Source: Ophiocordyceps camponoti-saundersi (nom. inval.) (taxonomy: Eukaryota; Ascomycota; Sordariomycetes; Hypocreales; Ophiocordycipitaceae). From it: a DNA stretch of 64,000 bases. Of this stretch, positions 1 to 17,620 are shown in pieces (position 1 is the first letter of the stretch; each line of letters begins with the position of its first letter). The DNA lies in the NCBI GenBank assembly GCA_003339415.1, contig PDHQ01000146.1, forward strand, positions 22,051 through 86,050, in the 5' to 3' direction. Under the pieces are notes generated by a model. It made no database searches, was not told where the DNA came from, and saw only the letters and a program-made list of their open reading frames with translations. The position numbers and the translations under genes are program-made.

Positions 1-1235
1 GTTTAAGCGTAAAGGATAATTTTTAATATTTTTATTATATAACTATTATTATTTATTTACCTTATACCCCGCTTTTACCTCCGCCCCCCGCTTCGCTTAG
101 CCCTACTTAGCTTATTTAGCTTTTTTACCCTTTTTCCTACCTTACCCTTCGCTTTATTTTTTACGCTTAATAATACCTCCGATATTTATAAGCTTATCCT
201 CTAAGCTATTATTATTACTCTCCGCTACGCGCTTTAACGCTACTAATATAAACTCCGTAAGAGAACGCTTTAATATTTAAATAAAATCTAGCTTAGGCTT
301 TAGCTTTATTACTCCCCCGCCCCCCTCCTTTATACCTCCTATTACCTCCGCTTCGCTTACTTTCTCCTCCGCTTTACTTACCCCCTTAACTTTATCCGCC
401 CTCTCCTTATTATTTCTAATTATTACCTAATCTAACTCGCTTCTTAATATCGATATAATAATAATTAAAATCTAAGCTATTATTTTATCCTCCTCCGCCT
501 CTAATTTCTTTTTTAGCTTTAGCTCCCGCTCCGCTTTTAAGTAATTTAAATTAAAAATATACTAAAGCTTAAAAATATTTTTTAAAATATATTTAAATTA
601 GTTAATTTTAATATAATCTATTACCGCTTAATTAAAGTTATTTTAAACTTAATTAATATTATATATTATATTATATATAAAAGATTAGAGGTTTTATACC
701 TCCGCTTATATTTTTAACTAAAATTCCTATAAAAACCTTATAATATAGTCTTTTTAAGCGGTAATAATAATAATAATAATAATAATTATTATTATTATAA
801 GTATTACTTTCCTTACCTTTATTATAAACTTTATTATTATTATTATAATTATTATTAACTAAGCTAGCGCTTTCGCTACCGCGCTTTCTACTACCGCCTC
901 CGCTTCCTCCTCCGCGTCCGCTATTACCGCTTACTCCGCTTACGGTCTAATTACTATATCTATTACCGCCGCTATTACTATTATCGCTCTACCCCCCTCT
1001 CCGCCTCTTACTTTACTTATACCGATAATTATCTATTTACTTAATATTTTAAAGTAAGCTAATATTAATATATAAAACTCCTAAGAAAAAATATTAGTAA
1101 TTATTATAATAGGAGTAATATTAAGGGCAGCCGCTAAAATAGCTAACCTCGCTAAGGCGCTTATTTATATTATTATTATTATTATATTAAGTTAAAGCTT
1201 TAACGTTTTATTTCGCTTTTATATATTATATAAGT

Positions 1236-3112
1236 ATAAAAAGATAACTTTTATATATTTTACGAATCCCGCGCTTATAGCGACGCGGATATAAACTACT
1301 TATTCTTATATTATAAGCGGACTCCGCTCTTTCCGTTACCTTATAGCGATAGCTTTAAGCTACGCTTAAAGTAACTTTAGGGGGGAGGGTAATATTATAT
1401 AGGTTAATCGTAACCGCGAAAATTTTTTACCTAAAATATAGCTTTACTTCGAATTATAGTAAACTTAAACTTAAGGGTTTATTATACTTTTTACCTTATT
1501 AGAAGCTAAAGCGAGTATTAGTAAAATTATTTCGAGGGACGCCTTAGTCTCCGTATAAGTAATTATCGAATAAATAATAAAGTCTAAAAAGGTCTAAGGA
1601 GGCGCCCCCCTTACTTTAACTTTATTAATTAATAGTATTTTTTTAGCTATTATAGCTATAATTTCCTCTTTTTTTTATAGCTTTAAAAGAAGCGGAACTC
1701 CTCTAATATAAGCTATAATTATAGCTAAAGCGCTAAAGAAAACTATTAAAAAATAAGTTCCTAAGTAATATAAGCGTTAGCTTATAATTTACTTTAATTT
1801 TATTACTATTTTACTTTAAGTCTAAGGCCTTAAAGTAATTATAATAAATATTAACTATAAACTCCGTAAATAAGGCTAAGCTTTTATAATAAGGAAACTA
1901 CCTAGCGGTAATATTATAGTAATATTTTAAGATATTATTTATAAGCTTTAATTTAATTTAAGGTAGCTCCGTACCGCTTTTAAAAAAAAGGTACGCTTAA
2001 TTAGTAAAGGTTATACTCTTATCGTAAAAAAGGTACTAGCGTAAGCCTTATAGTAAGGTAGTAAGGAAACTTTTTAAAAAAAGATTAAGTTATCGAATAA
2101 GGTTTTAATAATATAATTATATATAAAAAGATATTATTTAAGAACTTAGCGGAGTTCCCTTATAATTATTATCGATAGCGTAATAAATATAAATTAAATT
2201 TATAATAAAAGTATAGTAATATAAGTAGAGATTTTTAACGCGGAACTTTATAAGCTAAAAGTCTAACCTTAATAATACTTTAAGTATTATTAGCTTAGAT
2301 ATATTATTAAATATTATATAGCGAAGTTATAATATAGCTAATATTTCGCTTTTTCGTACGCGGAGGGTAAGTTAACTTACCTTATAGCGTATAAAAAAAG
2401 ACTATATTATTACCTTTTTTATTAAGGGATTTACCTTAAGTAAAGTTAACTTTACCTTAAAATAAAAGCGGCGTAAGATTAGGCGAAGGATACTTATATT
2501 TCCTAACCTTAAAGATTTATAGATTAAAACTCTATATATACCGCCCCTCCTCCCCCTTTAGCGCTAACTAAAGTCTAGTAATAGCTAGGGCGGAAACGCT
2601 AAAAAGCGAATATAATAGCTTTACCTCTAACCCCCTCTCTAAACTTATCCGTAGCTCCGCTATAATAATTAAGCCGCTTTTTAAAACTAGCTATTATAAA
2701 ATTTATTATAAGCTAGTAAAACTTTTATATATTCCTTAATCGCGTTAATAAAGCTTTAATTAAATAAATTATTTAAGATATTATAATTAAGCGCGGAGAT
2801 TTAATTTATAGTAACGATAATATTTAAGAAAATAAGTAGCTATATAGACTCCGTATTAAACCCGGACTACGCGTACTTTTATTACCGCGGACTCCGCTTT
2901 AAAGGAAATATTAGCTTCCTAATTACTTATTATTATTAGACCTATTTAAAATATAAAGTACTAGGTGCGAACCTAGTCCGGCCTTAAGCTAAGGTAATAC
3001 TTAAGGGGAGGGTTTTACTTTAAATTCTCTAATTTTTCCTATTTCTAAAATATATATAGAATAGTTTTAAGCTATATTAAGTATACTAGCGTATAAATAT
3101 TATTATTATTAT
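1236..3112 (+). mobile_element. Repeat family U, copy A, about 1.88 kb with a 16-bp target duplication
   Basis: The unit is bounded by identical 16-bp direct repeats (TATATATTATATAAGT) at 1220-1235 and 3113-3128. It ends in a TAT-rich microsatellite tail. The same unit recurs at 22.0-29.9 kb (split), 43.2-45.1 kb, 51.3-53.3 kb and 53.65-62.07 kb (split). A long target duplication with a simple-sequence tail and no terminal inverted repeat points to target-primed (LINE-type) insertion, but no reverse transcriptase is readable, so the class is unproven. Most copies share the same 5' start, so this looks like a full short unit rather than random 5' truncation. Confidence 0.6.
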
Positions 3113-3780
3113 TATATATTATATAAGTTAATTTAAATTCTCTCTTATTACTTATTATTAGCTATATCTAAAACTCTACTCCGCTCCGCTCTGCTTTACT
3201 TTATATTTACTAATAAGCTACTTAGCTATCCTCCTTTACTAATATATTACGCTGCTTTTATTATAGCGGTATATAACTTTTTTAAATATATTTATAATTT
3301 AGTTAGTACTCTAAGCTTTAACTTTAGCTTAATTTTTAGTATTATTTACTTTTTAATATTTATACTAAGCCTTAATATAATTATAATAATTAGCTAATTA
3401 TAAGCTTATATATTTTATTAGCTTTATATATAACTAGCGCTATATAATATTACTTACCTTATTATTTTTAATATAAAACTTTATAGTTAGCTAATTAAGC
3501 TATATATATAATATAAAGAAAGTTATAAAGCTTACTACGGATAATCTTAAATATATTTATTATTATTATTTTATTAATATAGCTACGTAACCTTTTTACT
3601 TTCCTTTTATTATAAAAGTTAAAAAGAAAAGTTAAAAGAGGGGGTTAGAAACGTACTTTCTTCTAAAAATAATAAAAAGAAGAAAAAGAGGAAAGGAAAA
3701 AGGAGATAGAAAAGAAAAAAATATAGCCCCCCCCCCTTTAATTACTAATATATAATAAAGCGGCTACTTTACTACTTTAC

Positions 3781-3960
3781 CTTACCCCCCCTCGGATTTT
3801 CCTTCCTCCGCCCCGCCCCGTACCGCCTTACCTTATACCGCCCTATATTACCCCGCACCGCCCCGCGCTACGCTACTACGTTATTCCGCCCCGCTTTTTC
3901 TGCCCTATATTTTACGGACTTTCCTTTCTCCGCCCTCCCCTCCTTACCTTACTTTCTTAT
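3781..3960 (+). repeat. GC-richer tandem tract within R1 copy I
   Basis: Short repeated pyrimidine-rich modules (ACCGCCCCGC-like, TACCGCC) form a patch much richer in GC than its surroundings. The inverted R1 copy carries the equivalent tract at about 40640-40740 as purine-rich GGCGGTATA-like modules. CA and TG are rare here too, so the GC content survives because the cytosines sit in CC, CT and CG contexts. Confidence 0.5.
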
Positions 3961-4189
3961 ATTATCTAAGATTACCTTTAGGTAATAGGCTTATTATATT
4001 ATACCGCTATTAACTACCGCTATACCCTTATATAAGCGTATAGTAAGCTTTTCCTTTATAGTTAGGGGGTTTTGCCTTATTTTAGGGGATTTTTCTTACT
4101 TAATATATTATAGAAGCTTTAGATATTATAAAGGCCCTTAGTATATAAATAATAATAATATATATACTTTATATTTAAAACTTTTATAA

Positions 4190-4818
4190 TAGCTATAATA
4201 TTAATTATTTCTTTATTATATAAGATAATAATTATAGCTAATTAAATAATATATTAATAAGGTAAAAAAATAACTTAATAAGTATAAAAAGCTTAAAAGA
4301 TAATAATAATAAAAAAGAATAATAATAATAATAGAAAAAATAAAGATAATAATATAAAAAGATAATAATAAGAATATAATAAGAAGCTAATAAACTAATA
4401 AGTATAAATAAAAAAATTACTTAGCGAGAAAAATAATATAACTAGCTTAAAGAAAAAAAAGAAAAAAAAAGAAAGAAAAATTTTCTATATAAGAGATATT
4501 TTAGCTTATACCTTATATATATATATATATTATAGCTAGAAATACTTTTTTCCCTTAAGTAGCAGGGTATATAAAAGATTTAAGCTACGCCTAAATAGTT
4601 AAATTATATAAAGGTGCTTAGTTAAGTCTACGTATATAATAGGCGCGGGGTATATATAAGCGTATATAATTAGTTAGCGCTATACGCGGGCCGCGCGCGG
4701 GCTATATATAAACTATAACCTTAAGTATATATATTATATATACCTTAGAACCTCTTAAGTTAATTTATATTAATAAAGTTAGCTTTATATAAAAGTATTA
4801 AAGTATTAAACTTTAATA
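4190..4818 (+). mobile_element. 3' fragment of gypsy family G1 with its LTR
   Basis: This matches the 3' internal end plus LTR of the element at 15057-21982. The LTR part is 4570-4818, and the stretch before it (including the polypurine-rich tract at about 4440-4490) matches about 21380-21731. The rest of the element is missing upstream. The fragment directly abuts a fragment of gypsy family G3 starting near 4821. Confidence 0.7.
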
Positions 4819-4820
4819 AT

Positions 4821-5588
4821 TAGATAATAAACTTATTTTATATTAATTATTTTTAAAAAGTAATTATAAATTCCTTACTTAAATAAAAGATACTTTTTAT
4901 TAAGCTAAAAAATATTAATAATATATTAAAATAAAAAGTTAACTAAATTTTTTAATTTTATATTCTAAAATACCGCTATTAGTTAAAATATTAAGTTTAT
5001 TAATATAATTATAATTTTAATAAAATATAATATTTTATTAAGAATTTCTATTATATATTAATAGCTTTTAAGGAATTCTATAATTATTTCCTAAATATTA
5101 TTAGCTTACTTATAAATCTCTAACGCTAAATTAAAAACGCTATAATAAACTATAATTATAAAAATAATAATTAAAATAATATTATAATTTCCTTAAATAA
5201 TCCTTTATATAATAAATATTATTAATTTTAATAAATATATTAAAACTTTTATTAAAAGATAATATTACGCGCTAATATTTATAAAGATTTCCCCTAAATA
5301 TTTTATAATAATTTCTAAAGATTTTTAATTATAATTATATAATTTATAAAAACTTTATTATAAAATAACTTAGAAAAAACCTTAGGGGAAATTATTAGGA
5401 AATATAATTATTTTTTTATTAAGATTTTACTATACCCTCTCCTATTTTTATTAATATATACTTATATATATTTTACGAGGATTTTGCTTATAAGAGTTTT
5501 TCCTCTTTTTCTTTCCTTTCTCCTTAGCTTAGAATCTTTATTTATAATGCTAATATTATTATCTACTTAATATAGCCTGGCTATAATA
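4821..5588 (+). mobile_element. 3' fragment of gypsy family G3 with its LTR
   Basis: This aligns with 37006-37765, the 3' internal end and 3' LTR of the element at 31858-37765. The LTR portion starts near 5270 and ends at 5588. The internal coding region is absent on the left, where the G1 fragment begins. It is heavily mutated. Confidence 0.7.
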
Positions 5589-6179
5589 GCTAAAAGGGTA
5601 AAAATAAATATAATAAAGTTTTTTTAGGAAATCTTAGTAAATTATTAAAAGGAAATCTAAGTAAATAACTAAGCGATTTATAAAAGAGTTATTAAAGATT
5701 AATAGGAAATTTTAGTAAAATGTTAGGTAATTTATAAAAGGGTTATTAAATTTTTTTTATTATTTTCTTAATAATCTTTACTTTATTTTTTACTTAAATT
5801 AAATAAAAAAGTATTATTTAAACCTTTTTCTTTTTTTTTTCTTAATTTTTTAAAATATATAACTTAATTTATAATATTTACCTTATATAAGCTTTTTAAA
5901 GTTTTTATTTTTCCTATTTCTAAGATTTTAAAAGGCCTTAAGTATATAAAGCTTAGAGCTAGGGCCGCTAGGCTTAGTAAGACTTTCTTATCTTTTAAAT
6001 ACTTTTTATAGCTAACTTTAAGCTTAAATTTTTAAACTTTATTTTTATTAAAAAAGAAGATAAAGGTAAAAAAAGTAAAAAAAATTTATAAAAATAGTAA
6101 AATAAGTAAAAGAAATATTAATAAATTTCTAAAAAAAGAAAAAATCTAAAAAAAACTAACTTCTTTACTTATAATAGCT
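5589..6179. other. Mutated AT-rich spacer, nothing recognised
   Basis: TA-rich DNA with almost no CA or TG and no readable frame. A poly-pyrimidine patch lies near 5820-5845. I see no gene, repeat copy or RNA signature. Confidence 0.6.
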
Positions 6180-6391
6180 TTATATATATATAAATATATA
6201 TAGATATATATAAATATATATAGATATATATAGATATATATAAATATATATAGATATATATAGATATATATAAATATATATAAATATATATAAATATATA
6301 TAAATATATATAAATATATATAGATATATATAAATATATATAAATATATATAAATATATATAAATATATATAAATATATATAAATATATAT
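6180..6391 (+). repeat. 10-bp AT minisatellite, left block
   Basis: About 21 tandem copies of a 10-bp unit TATATATARA (TAAATATATA and TAGATATATA variants). The same array resumes at about 8165-8293 on the far side of the 6392-8168 unit, so the two blocks were probably one array. Confidence 0.9.
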
Positions 6392-8168
6392 TATAAAGGT
6401 TTTATTAAGGCGATTATAAAAATAAGCTAAAGTAAAGTTATAATTAAAGCTATCGAAGAGAGGAAAAAGAAAAGAGAGAAGCCCCTTTCCTAAGCTAGCT
6501 ATATACCCTATATAATCACTAAGCGCTATTAGGAAAACCTAAATATATCTACTATAATCCCCCTTATTTAGCTATAATTAGTTATAAACTAATCTCTTAT
6601 ATAGCCCCCTCCTTAAGCTAGCTAAGGAAGTAAAAGCGTAAGATAGAAAAGTTATATATTACTACGCTAGTAAGATATTTTATATAAACCTTAGCTAATA
6701 GCCTAATAGCCTTTGTAAAAATAAGGATAAGAGGGCGGAAAAGCTCCCTTATAGCTTAGGGAATTAAACCCCGATCTTTATAGGGAAAATTCTAATAAGC
6801 TTAGAATTATAATACCGCTTAAGATAGGAATTAATAAACTTATATATTAGTAGTAAAAACTTACTTATATAGCTAATATATAAGATTAGGTAATATTATA
6901 TTAGTTATAGGAAGCTTAAAAAATACCCTAATTATAGTAAATAGTAAAGCTAGCTATATACTTATCGCTATATATTATTAGCGCTAGTTTATAAGCTAAG
7001 GCGTAATATAATTATAATATATATTTACTAATAAATTTACGCGCCTAAGCTATACGCGGACTATCTTTAATAAAGTAATATAATAAAGCTAGAAATTACC
7101 TAAGCTATAATATTTAATATATACTTATCTTTTCTTACTTATTATCCCCTTAATTAAAATACTCTAAATTTACTTTTAATTTCCCTACTCCGCTTATAAA
7201 AAGCCCTAACTTTAAAATCCTTATTTACTTATAAAGCTTTAAATAGTTACGCTTAAAATAACTAATCTAGTTATATTAATAATAACGCTAGCGCTTAATA
7301 GTATTAAAATAAGATTATATAAATATAATATTTATTAAGTTAGTAAAAAGGGGGGGCGGTAAATTAACTAGCGCGTTAGGAATATTCTTAGAACTAAATA
7401 TTTTATTAAAGCCTCGGAGAAAGCTAGTAAAAGCTACGTATATTATAAGCTAATTTTTATAATTTAAGCGCTCTTATAGCTTTTTATATAGCCTAAATAA
7501 AAGTAAAATAATCTTAATATAATTAAACTAATATAATAGTCTAGCCTTAAAAAAAGTATATTCTTATCTTATAATATATTTTCTAAAAGGCTCTAATAGC
7601 CCCTAATATATCCTAACTAAGGAAAAACCTACTTAGCGCTTTTTATAACTTTCTTTAAAAAACTTAGAAATATACGCTAAAAAAGCTTTAAACTAGTAAA
7701 AAAAATTTATAGCTATAATAATATATAGAAAAAATATCTATTAGAAAATACTAAAATAAGAAAAAATATAATAAAATTAAGATTTAAGCTTCTTAATTAT
7801 AGCTCTATTAATTATAAATTTAGTATATATAGCGGCTAGCTAAGAATTTAAGCTAGAATAAGCTAAAAATAGCTTTAATATAGGTAAAATTTAATAGCGT
7901 TTTATATTAAAATCTTACTTTTATATTTAGTTAGTAGTAAGAGAAGCTTTAATTAATATAAAAGTTTTATTAAAGCGATTATAGAAATAAGCTAAAATAA
8001 AGTTATAATTAAAGCTATCGAAAAGAGGAAGGAGAAGGGAGAGAAGCCCCTTTCCCGAGCTAGCTATATACCCCGCGCGATAACTAAGCGCTATTAGGAA
8101 GACTTAAATATATCCGCTATAATCCCCCTTATCTAGCTACGATTAATTATAAACTAATCCCTTATATA
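6392..8168. mobile_element. 1.78-kb unit with 212-bp direct terminal repeats, inserted in the minisatellite
   Basis: The direct repeats 6392-6603 and 7957-8168 have the same length, clear similarity and matching ends (TATAAARG start, CTTATATA end). Minisatellite lies immediately outside both. The 1.35-kb interior has no readable coding capacity. The layout resembles a small non-autonomous LTR element (TRIM/LARD type) with TG and CA ends mutated to TA. Orientation cannot be set and no primer-binding site is legible. Confidence 0.6.
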
Positions 8169-8293
8169 TATAGATATATATAGATATATATAGATATATA
8201 TAGATATATATAGATATATATAGATATATATAGATATATATAAATATATATAAATATATATAGATATATATAGATATATATAGATATATATAT
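8165..8293 (+). repeat. 10-bp AT minisatellite, right block
   Basis: About 13 copies of TAGATATATA/TAAATATATA continue the array interrupted at 6391. It ends about 380 bp before the aroM start codon and about 140 bp before composition returns to normal. Confidence 0.88.
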
Positions 8294-8429
8294 TATTAAG
8301 TTACTTTATATAGCTTAATTTTTTAAATATAATTTATATTTTTATTATAAATAAAAAATATAAAAATATTATTATAATAGATTTTTTTATATACTTAAAA
8401 CTATAAGATAACTTATTATTAAAGTTTTA
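8294..8429. other. Mutated AT-rich spacer between minisatellite and gene island
   Basis: TA-rich, CA/TG-poor DNA with no recognised feature. The switch to normal composition occurs just to its right. Confidence 0.5.
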
Positions 8430-13456
<5,027 letters not shown>

Positions 13457-13548
13457 CCATTTTTTAACCTCAACGTCGCGTTACCCTGGCGGCTGAATAC
13501 CTAACTGTCTGATGGATATTGTTGAGTGGTGACGCTAAACCGGCTATT
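13457..13548 (+). other. Probable 3' UTR of aroM and edge of the unmutated island
   Basis: About 90 bp of normal-composition DNA with CA and TG retained follows the stop codon. Composition switches abruptly to TA-rich mutated DNA at about 13548. No canonical AATAAA signal is visible inside this short stretch, so the cleavage site is undetermined and could lie in the mutated DNA beyond. Confidence 0.5.
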
Positions 13549-15056
13549 ATATAAGTTTAGATTATTTTAAGATTAAGATTATTTTTTATTAAATTAGAAT
13601 TATAAGCTTTAAGAACTCTGTTAACTATTTAATATAACTTTACCTCTTCCTTAGTATTTAAAATTTCTAGGAAAGGCGTTTCAGCTAATATATTCTTTCC
13701 TTAGAGGAGGAATTAGTAGTATTTTTAGAGTAATTACTATTTATAGCTAGGAAAGGATCCTAAACTATATTTTAATATTATAAGTATTATCTCTCTATAC
13801 CTTTTTATATTTATTATATAAGATATATATAAAGGATAACTTAGATATAAGGATACTTTTAATAAAATATATATTAGTACTTAAGTTATACCTTATATAA
13901 CTTAAGGGATAAGAGATATTTTTAAAAAAAGAAAAAAGTATAAAGGTAAGATATTATTTAGCTATATAATTACTCTTCTTTATATAAAGTAGAAGAATAT
14001 TTATCTTTAACTATACTTAATATAAGTTACTTTTATTTTTTTAAATTATATATATATATATAAGTATATAATTACTTAATATTAGTTATAAATTATATTA
14101 ATTAATTAATTAATTAACTATAACTAGTAAAAATAATAAGATAAGTTTTTTATAATTATAAAAAGCTTTTATACTTATTAATTATTTAATATATATATTT
14201 TTACTTTTTTTAATATTAATATTTATTAAAAAGCTATATTAGCTTAATATTATTATTAAAATTAAAAGACTAAGATAATATAAAATATATATTAATATTT
14301 AGTTTTTATTAAAAAGCTATATTAGCTTAGTAATTTTTATTAAACTATATAATATTATTTTAATAATATTTAAAAAATATATATTATATTAAATAATATA
14401 GCTTTTATTATTTTTAAAATTAAGCTTAAGGAAATAATAATTAAATTAATTATTAAATATAGTTTATTAGCTTTATATAATAAAATAATAGAAGGTAATA
14501 AAATATTTTTTTTATATTTTAATATAAAATATTAATTTTACTTATTATAATATATAAGTTAATATTATATAAGCTTTTTAAAAAATTAAATTAATAATAT
14601 TTATTATATAATAAATATATAATATTGTTTATTTTAACTTTTATATAAAAATTCTTTTTTATATATTTTAATTAAAACTTAAAAACTAAACTTATTATTA
14701 GCGAAAATATATTTATTATATATTTTTAAAAAAACTAACTTAATATATAATTATATAATATATTTTTTTTCTTAGAAAAGTAATATTAATTAAACGCTTT
14801 ATATAATCTCTTATAACTTTAATTTTAAGTAATATTATAACCCTTAACTTATTATAAGGCTTTATAATAAAGTTTAATATTTTTAAATTTTTAAAGCTAA
14901 TTTTATAAAATTATATAATAAAACCTTTAACTTAAAAATAAAGTTAGTTTTAAGTTATAAAATATTTTAATAGCTTTTTAATAAACTATTTTAATATAGC
15001 CTTAATTTTATATAACTTACTTATATAAAATAATAATATTCTCTAAACTTATATAA
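13549..15056. other. Mutated AT-rich spacer downstream of aroM, nothing recognised
   Basis: About 1.5 kb of extremely AT-rich DNA without a readable frame. No match to the other repeat families in the window was noticed. It is probably an old RIP-mutated repeat. It ends at the 5-bp TATAA duplication that flanks the gypsy element. Confidence 0.55.
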
Positions 15057-15307
15057 TATAAGGGATTCAGGCTACGCCTAAATAGCTAAGTTATATAAGG
15101 GGGTGCTTAGTTAAGTCCGCGTATATAATAGGCGCGGGGTATATATAAGTATATATAATTAGTTAGCGCCGCGCGTAGGACGGGCGCGGGCTATATATAA
15201 ACTATAACCTTAAGTACGTATACCGTATATACCTTAGAACCTCTTAAGTTATTCTATATTAATAAAGTTAGCTTCTTATAAATATTAAGAAGTATAGAAC
15301 CTTTATA
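15057..15307 (+). repeat. 5' LTR of G1 (251 bp)
   Basis: Aligns end to end with 21732-21982 and with 4570-4818. Its start (TATAAGGGATTCAGGCTACG) also resembles the LTR start of the minus-strand element at 54199-60732, so the two families are related. Confidence 0.85.
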
Positions 15308-17369
15308 ATAAAATAACTTTAACTATAGATAACCTTAATATTTAATAAGCTATTATTACTTAGCTTTTAAAATAGTAAGCTATTATTACGGAGCTCTAAA
15401 ACCTTATATACTAATAGTACTAATTTATATAGCTTTTTAAGTAATAATAGTTATAACCCCGCTATAAGCTATTACCTTTTAGATCGCTATTTAATAGCGA
15501 TAAGAACCTTTTTCTAATATAGCGCTCCCTTATATCTTATAAGCTATAAGTAAACTAAGCTTTTATTAATATTACTTATAACTAATAAGTATTTTTATAC
15601 TAATACTTATCTCTTATAATTTAAGCTAAAGTAGCCTTATTTTTTAAATAAAATATTAAGTATAAGTATAACCTTAACTATTTCCTAAATTATTTTAATA
15701 TTATATTTATTAATTTATACTAGCGCTAGATAACTATAATAAAGCTTAAATACCTTATATAAGGTATTTCTAAGTTTTTCTTTAATTTCCTTATCCGCTT
15801 TAAAGCTAAGCTTACTTTAATAGATAATACTAAATAAGCTAATAAGATTAAAGTTATACGCTTTTATTATATTTTTACGCTAGCTTTTCGCTAATATTAT
15901 ATAGAGCGTAATATTCCCCTAACTAAGTATATTATTACTATTATTAGGATTTATACTATTATTATAAATATTAAGTTTTTCCGCTTTAAAAATAAAAGCT
16001 AAACGCCCTTACTTTTTACTCCTAAGCTATCTTAGGATATCCTAATAATTAATATATACTAAACTAGCACCTAGCTACGCTTTAGTAAATATAATAGCCC
16101 CCCCTCTTAAGGCCGAAACGGCCGCGGTAATAAGACCTATTATTAAGCGATTAAAGCTAATAGTAATAAGATTATAAAATAGCGCGCTAAGGGCCGCTAT
16201 TTCTACTATAGTAATATTAGCTATTTCTTACGTAAGTATAAGCTTAATCCTCCCTTATTAGCCTTTTTAATCCGCTTTATAGATACCGTAAAGGAGGAGG
16301 AGAACCTTACCTTAGACTAAGGAAATAAATCCCCCTTATATTAAGTTTTTTATAAAAGGAGGACTTTTACGGTAATATTACTTATAGAATATTAGATAAT
16401 TATTTTATAAATATTAGTTAGAATATAAACTTACCTCCCTTTTTTCTTTTTATATTTATAAATTTTACTTTTTTTATTATTATATAAGCGGATAATAGCT
16501 ATAATTATTACGCTACTATAAGCGAATTTTTTATATAATATTACTAGCTTAAGTAAATTCCCCTCTTTTACTTATAAATAATTTATATTATTATATAGAT
16601 ATATTATTAATAACGTATACGCTTTAAGCTATATTTATTTATCTGCTACTTTATTTATTTTATAACTAATATTAATAGCTAGTAGTTACTTATAATAATA
16701 TATATAATTTTAAGCTTTACTTAAAACTTAATTTTTAGCTTATTTTAAATAGCGCGTAATAATAATTTATTATATTCTAATAAGTAGAAAATTATAGTTT
16801 ACTTTATTAATAGATTAGTTATCTTATATTTTAAATTTTAGTAAGTTACTTACTTTACTATAGCTATCCTTAGCTTTATTTTCGTAGCCCTTATCTACTA
16901 TAAATCTTAATAATATATTAGTTACTAATTCCTTATTATTAGCTTATAAGATATCTTTTATATTTTATATATTATAACCTTTACTTTAACTATAAGTTTT
17001 TTTTTATTTTCTAAAATATTAGATTTTACTAACTTATTTAATAAGGAGAAAGCTAATATTTTACCCCTTTACTATAATAATTATAATTATTATATCTAAC
17101 TTTACTAAAAACTTAATAATTCCTTACCCCTTTTACCTTAAGGCTTACTTTATAATATACTTTATAAGTATCTTTTCGAGGTTTAGAAATAGATTATTAA
17201 CTTAATAAATAAAAAATAGATCCGCGCTAGCTTATTATCCGCGGCCGCCCTTATCTTACTTATAAAAAAGCTAGGAGGTAGGTAGCGCTTTTATATTAAT
17301 TATCGTACTTTAAATAAAGTAATAAAGTAAGATTATTATCCTTTTTTACTTATTAAGGAGACGCTTTAT

Positions 17370-17620
17370 AGCTTTTTAGGTACCTATTAGTTTATAAAAC
17401 TTAATATTTATGCTACTTTTTATAAGCTTTATATTATAAAAGGTAAGGAATACCTTATAGCTTTTTATACTTAGTTTAGTTTATTTAAATACCTTATTTA
17501 CCTTTTTAGCTTTATAAAAGCGCTCGCTATATTTTAGCGTTATATTAATATTACTTTTAATAACTTTTTAAAAGATTTTATTATAATATATTTAGATAAT
17601 ATCCTTATCTATTTAAGAGG
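17370..17620 (+). pseudogene. Reverse transcriptase remnant of G1
   Basis: A residual translation gives KLNIYATFYKLYI, then FSLFKYLIYLFSF, FIIIYLDNILIY, which correspond to Ty3/gypsy RT blocks (KLDLRAAFY, GLFEYLVMPFGL, YLDDILIY). Differences are of the kinds C-to-T and G-to-A produce: Arg to stop, Thr to Ile, Met to Ile, Asp to Asn. The second catalytic aspartate is lost, and in-frame stops are present. Confidence 0.85.

Larger units (their letters stand above)
1..4160 (+). mobile_element. Decayed repeat family R1, copy I, interrupted by repeat U-A
   Basis: Positions 1-1235 plus 3113-4160 read as one repeat when the 1236-3112 insert is removed. An inverted copy lies at 40376-42655. The match runs to base 1, so the element continues off the window. 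In this orientation it ends in a (TAA)n-like tail near 4150-4160, which suggests a non-LTR retrotransposon, but I could not read a coding domain. CA and TG are nearly absent. Confidence 0.6.

Noticed and set aside
1236..3112. Fot1/pogo-type DNA transposon, suggested by the 1.9-kb length
   Set aside because: No terminal inverted repeats were found, and the 16-bp target duplication is not the TA dinucleotide expected for that group.
6180..8293. CRISPR array from the regular 10-bp repeats
   Set aside because: There are no spacers, the unit is only 10 bp and purely AT, and the context is a fungal nuclear genome.
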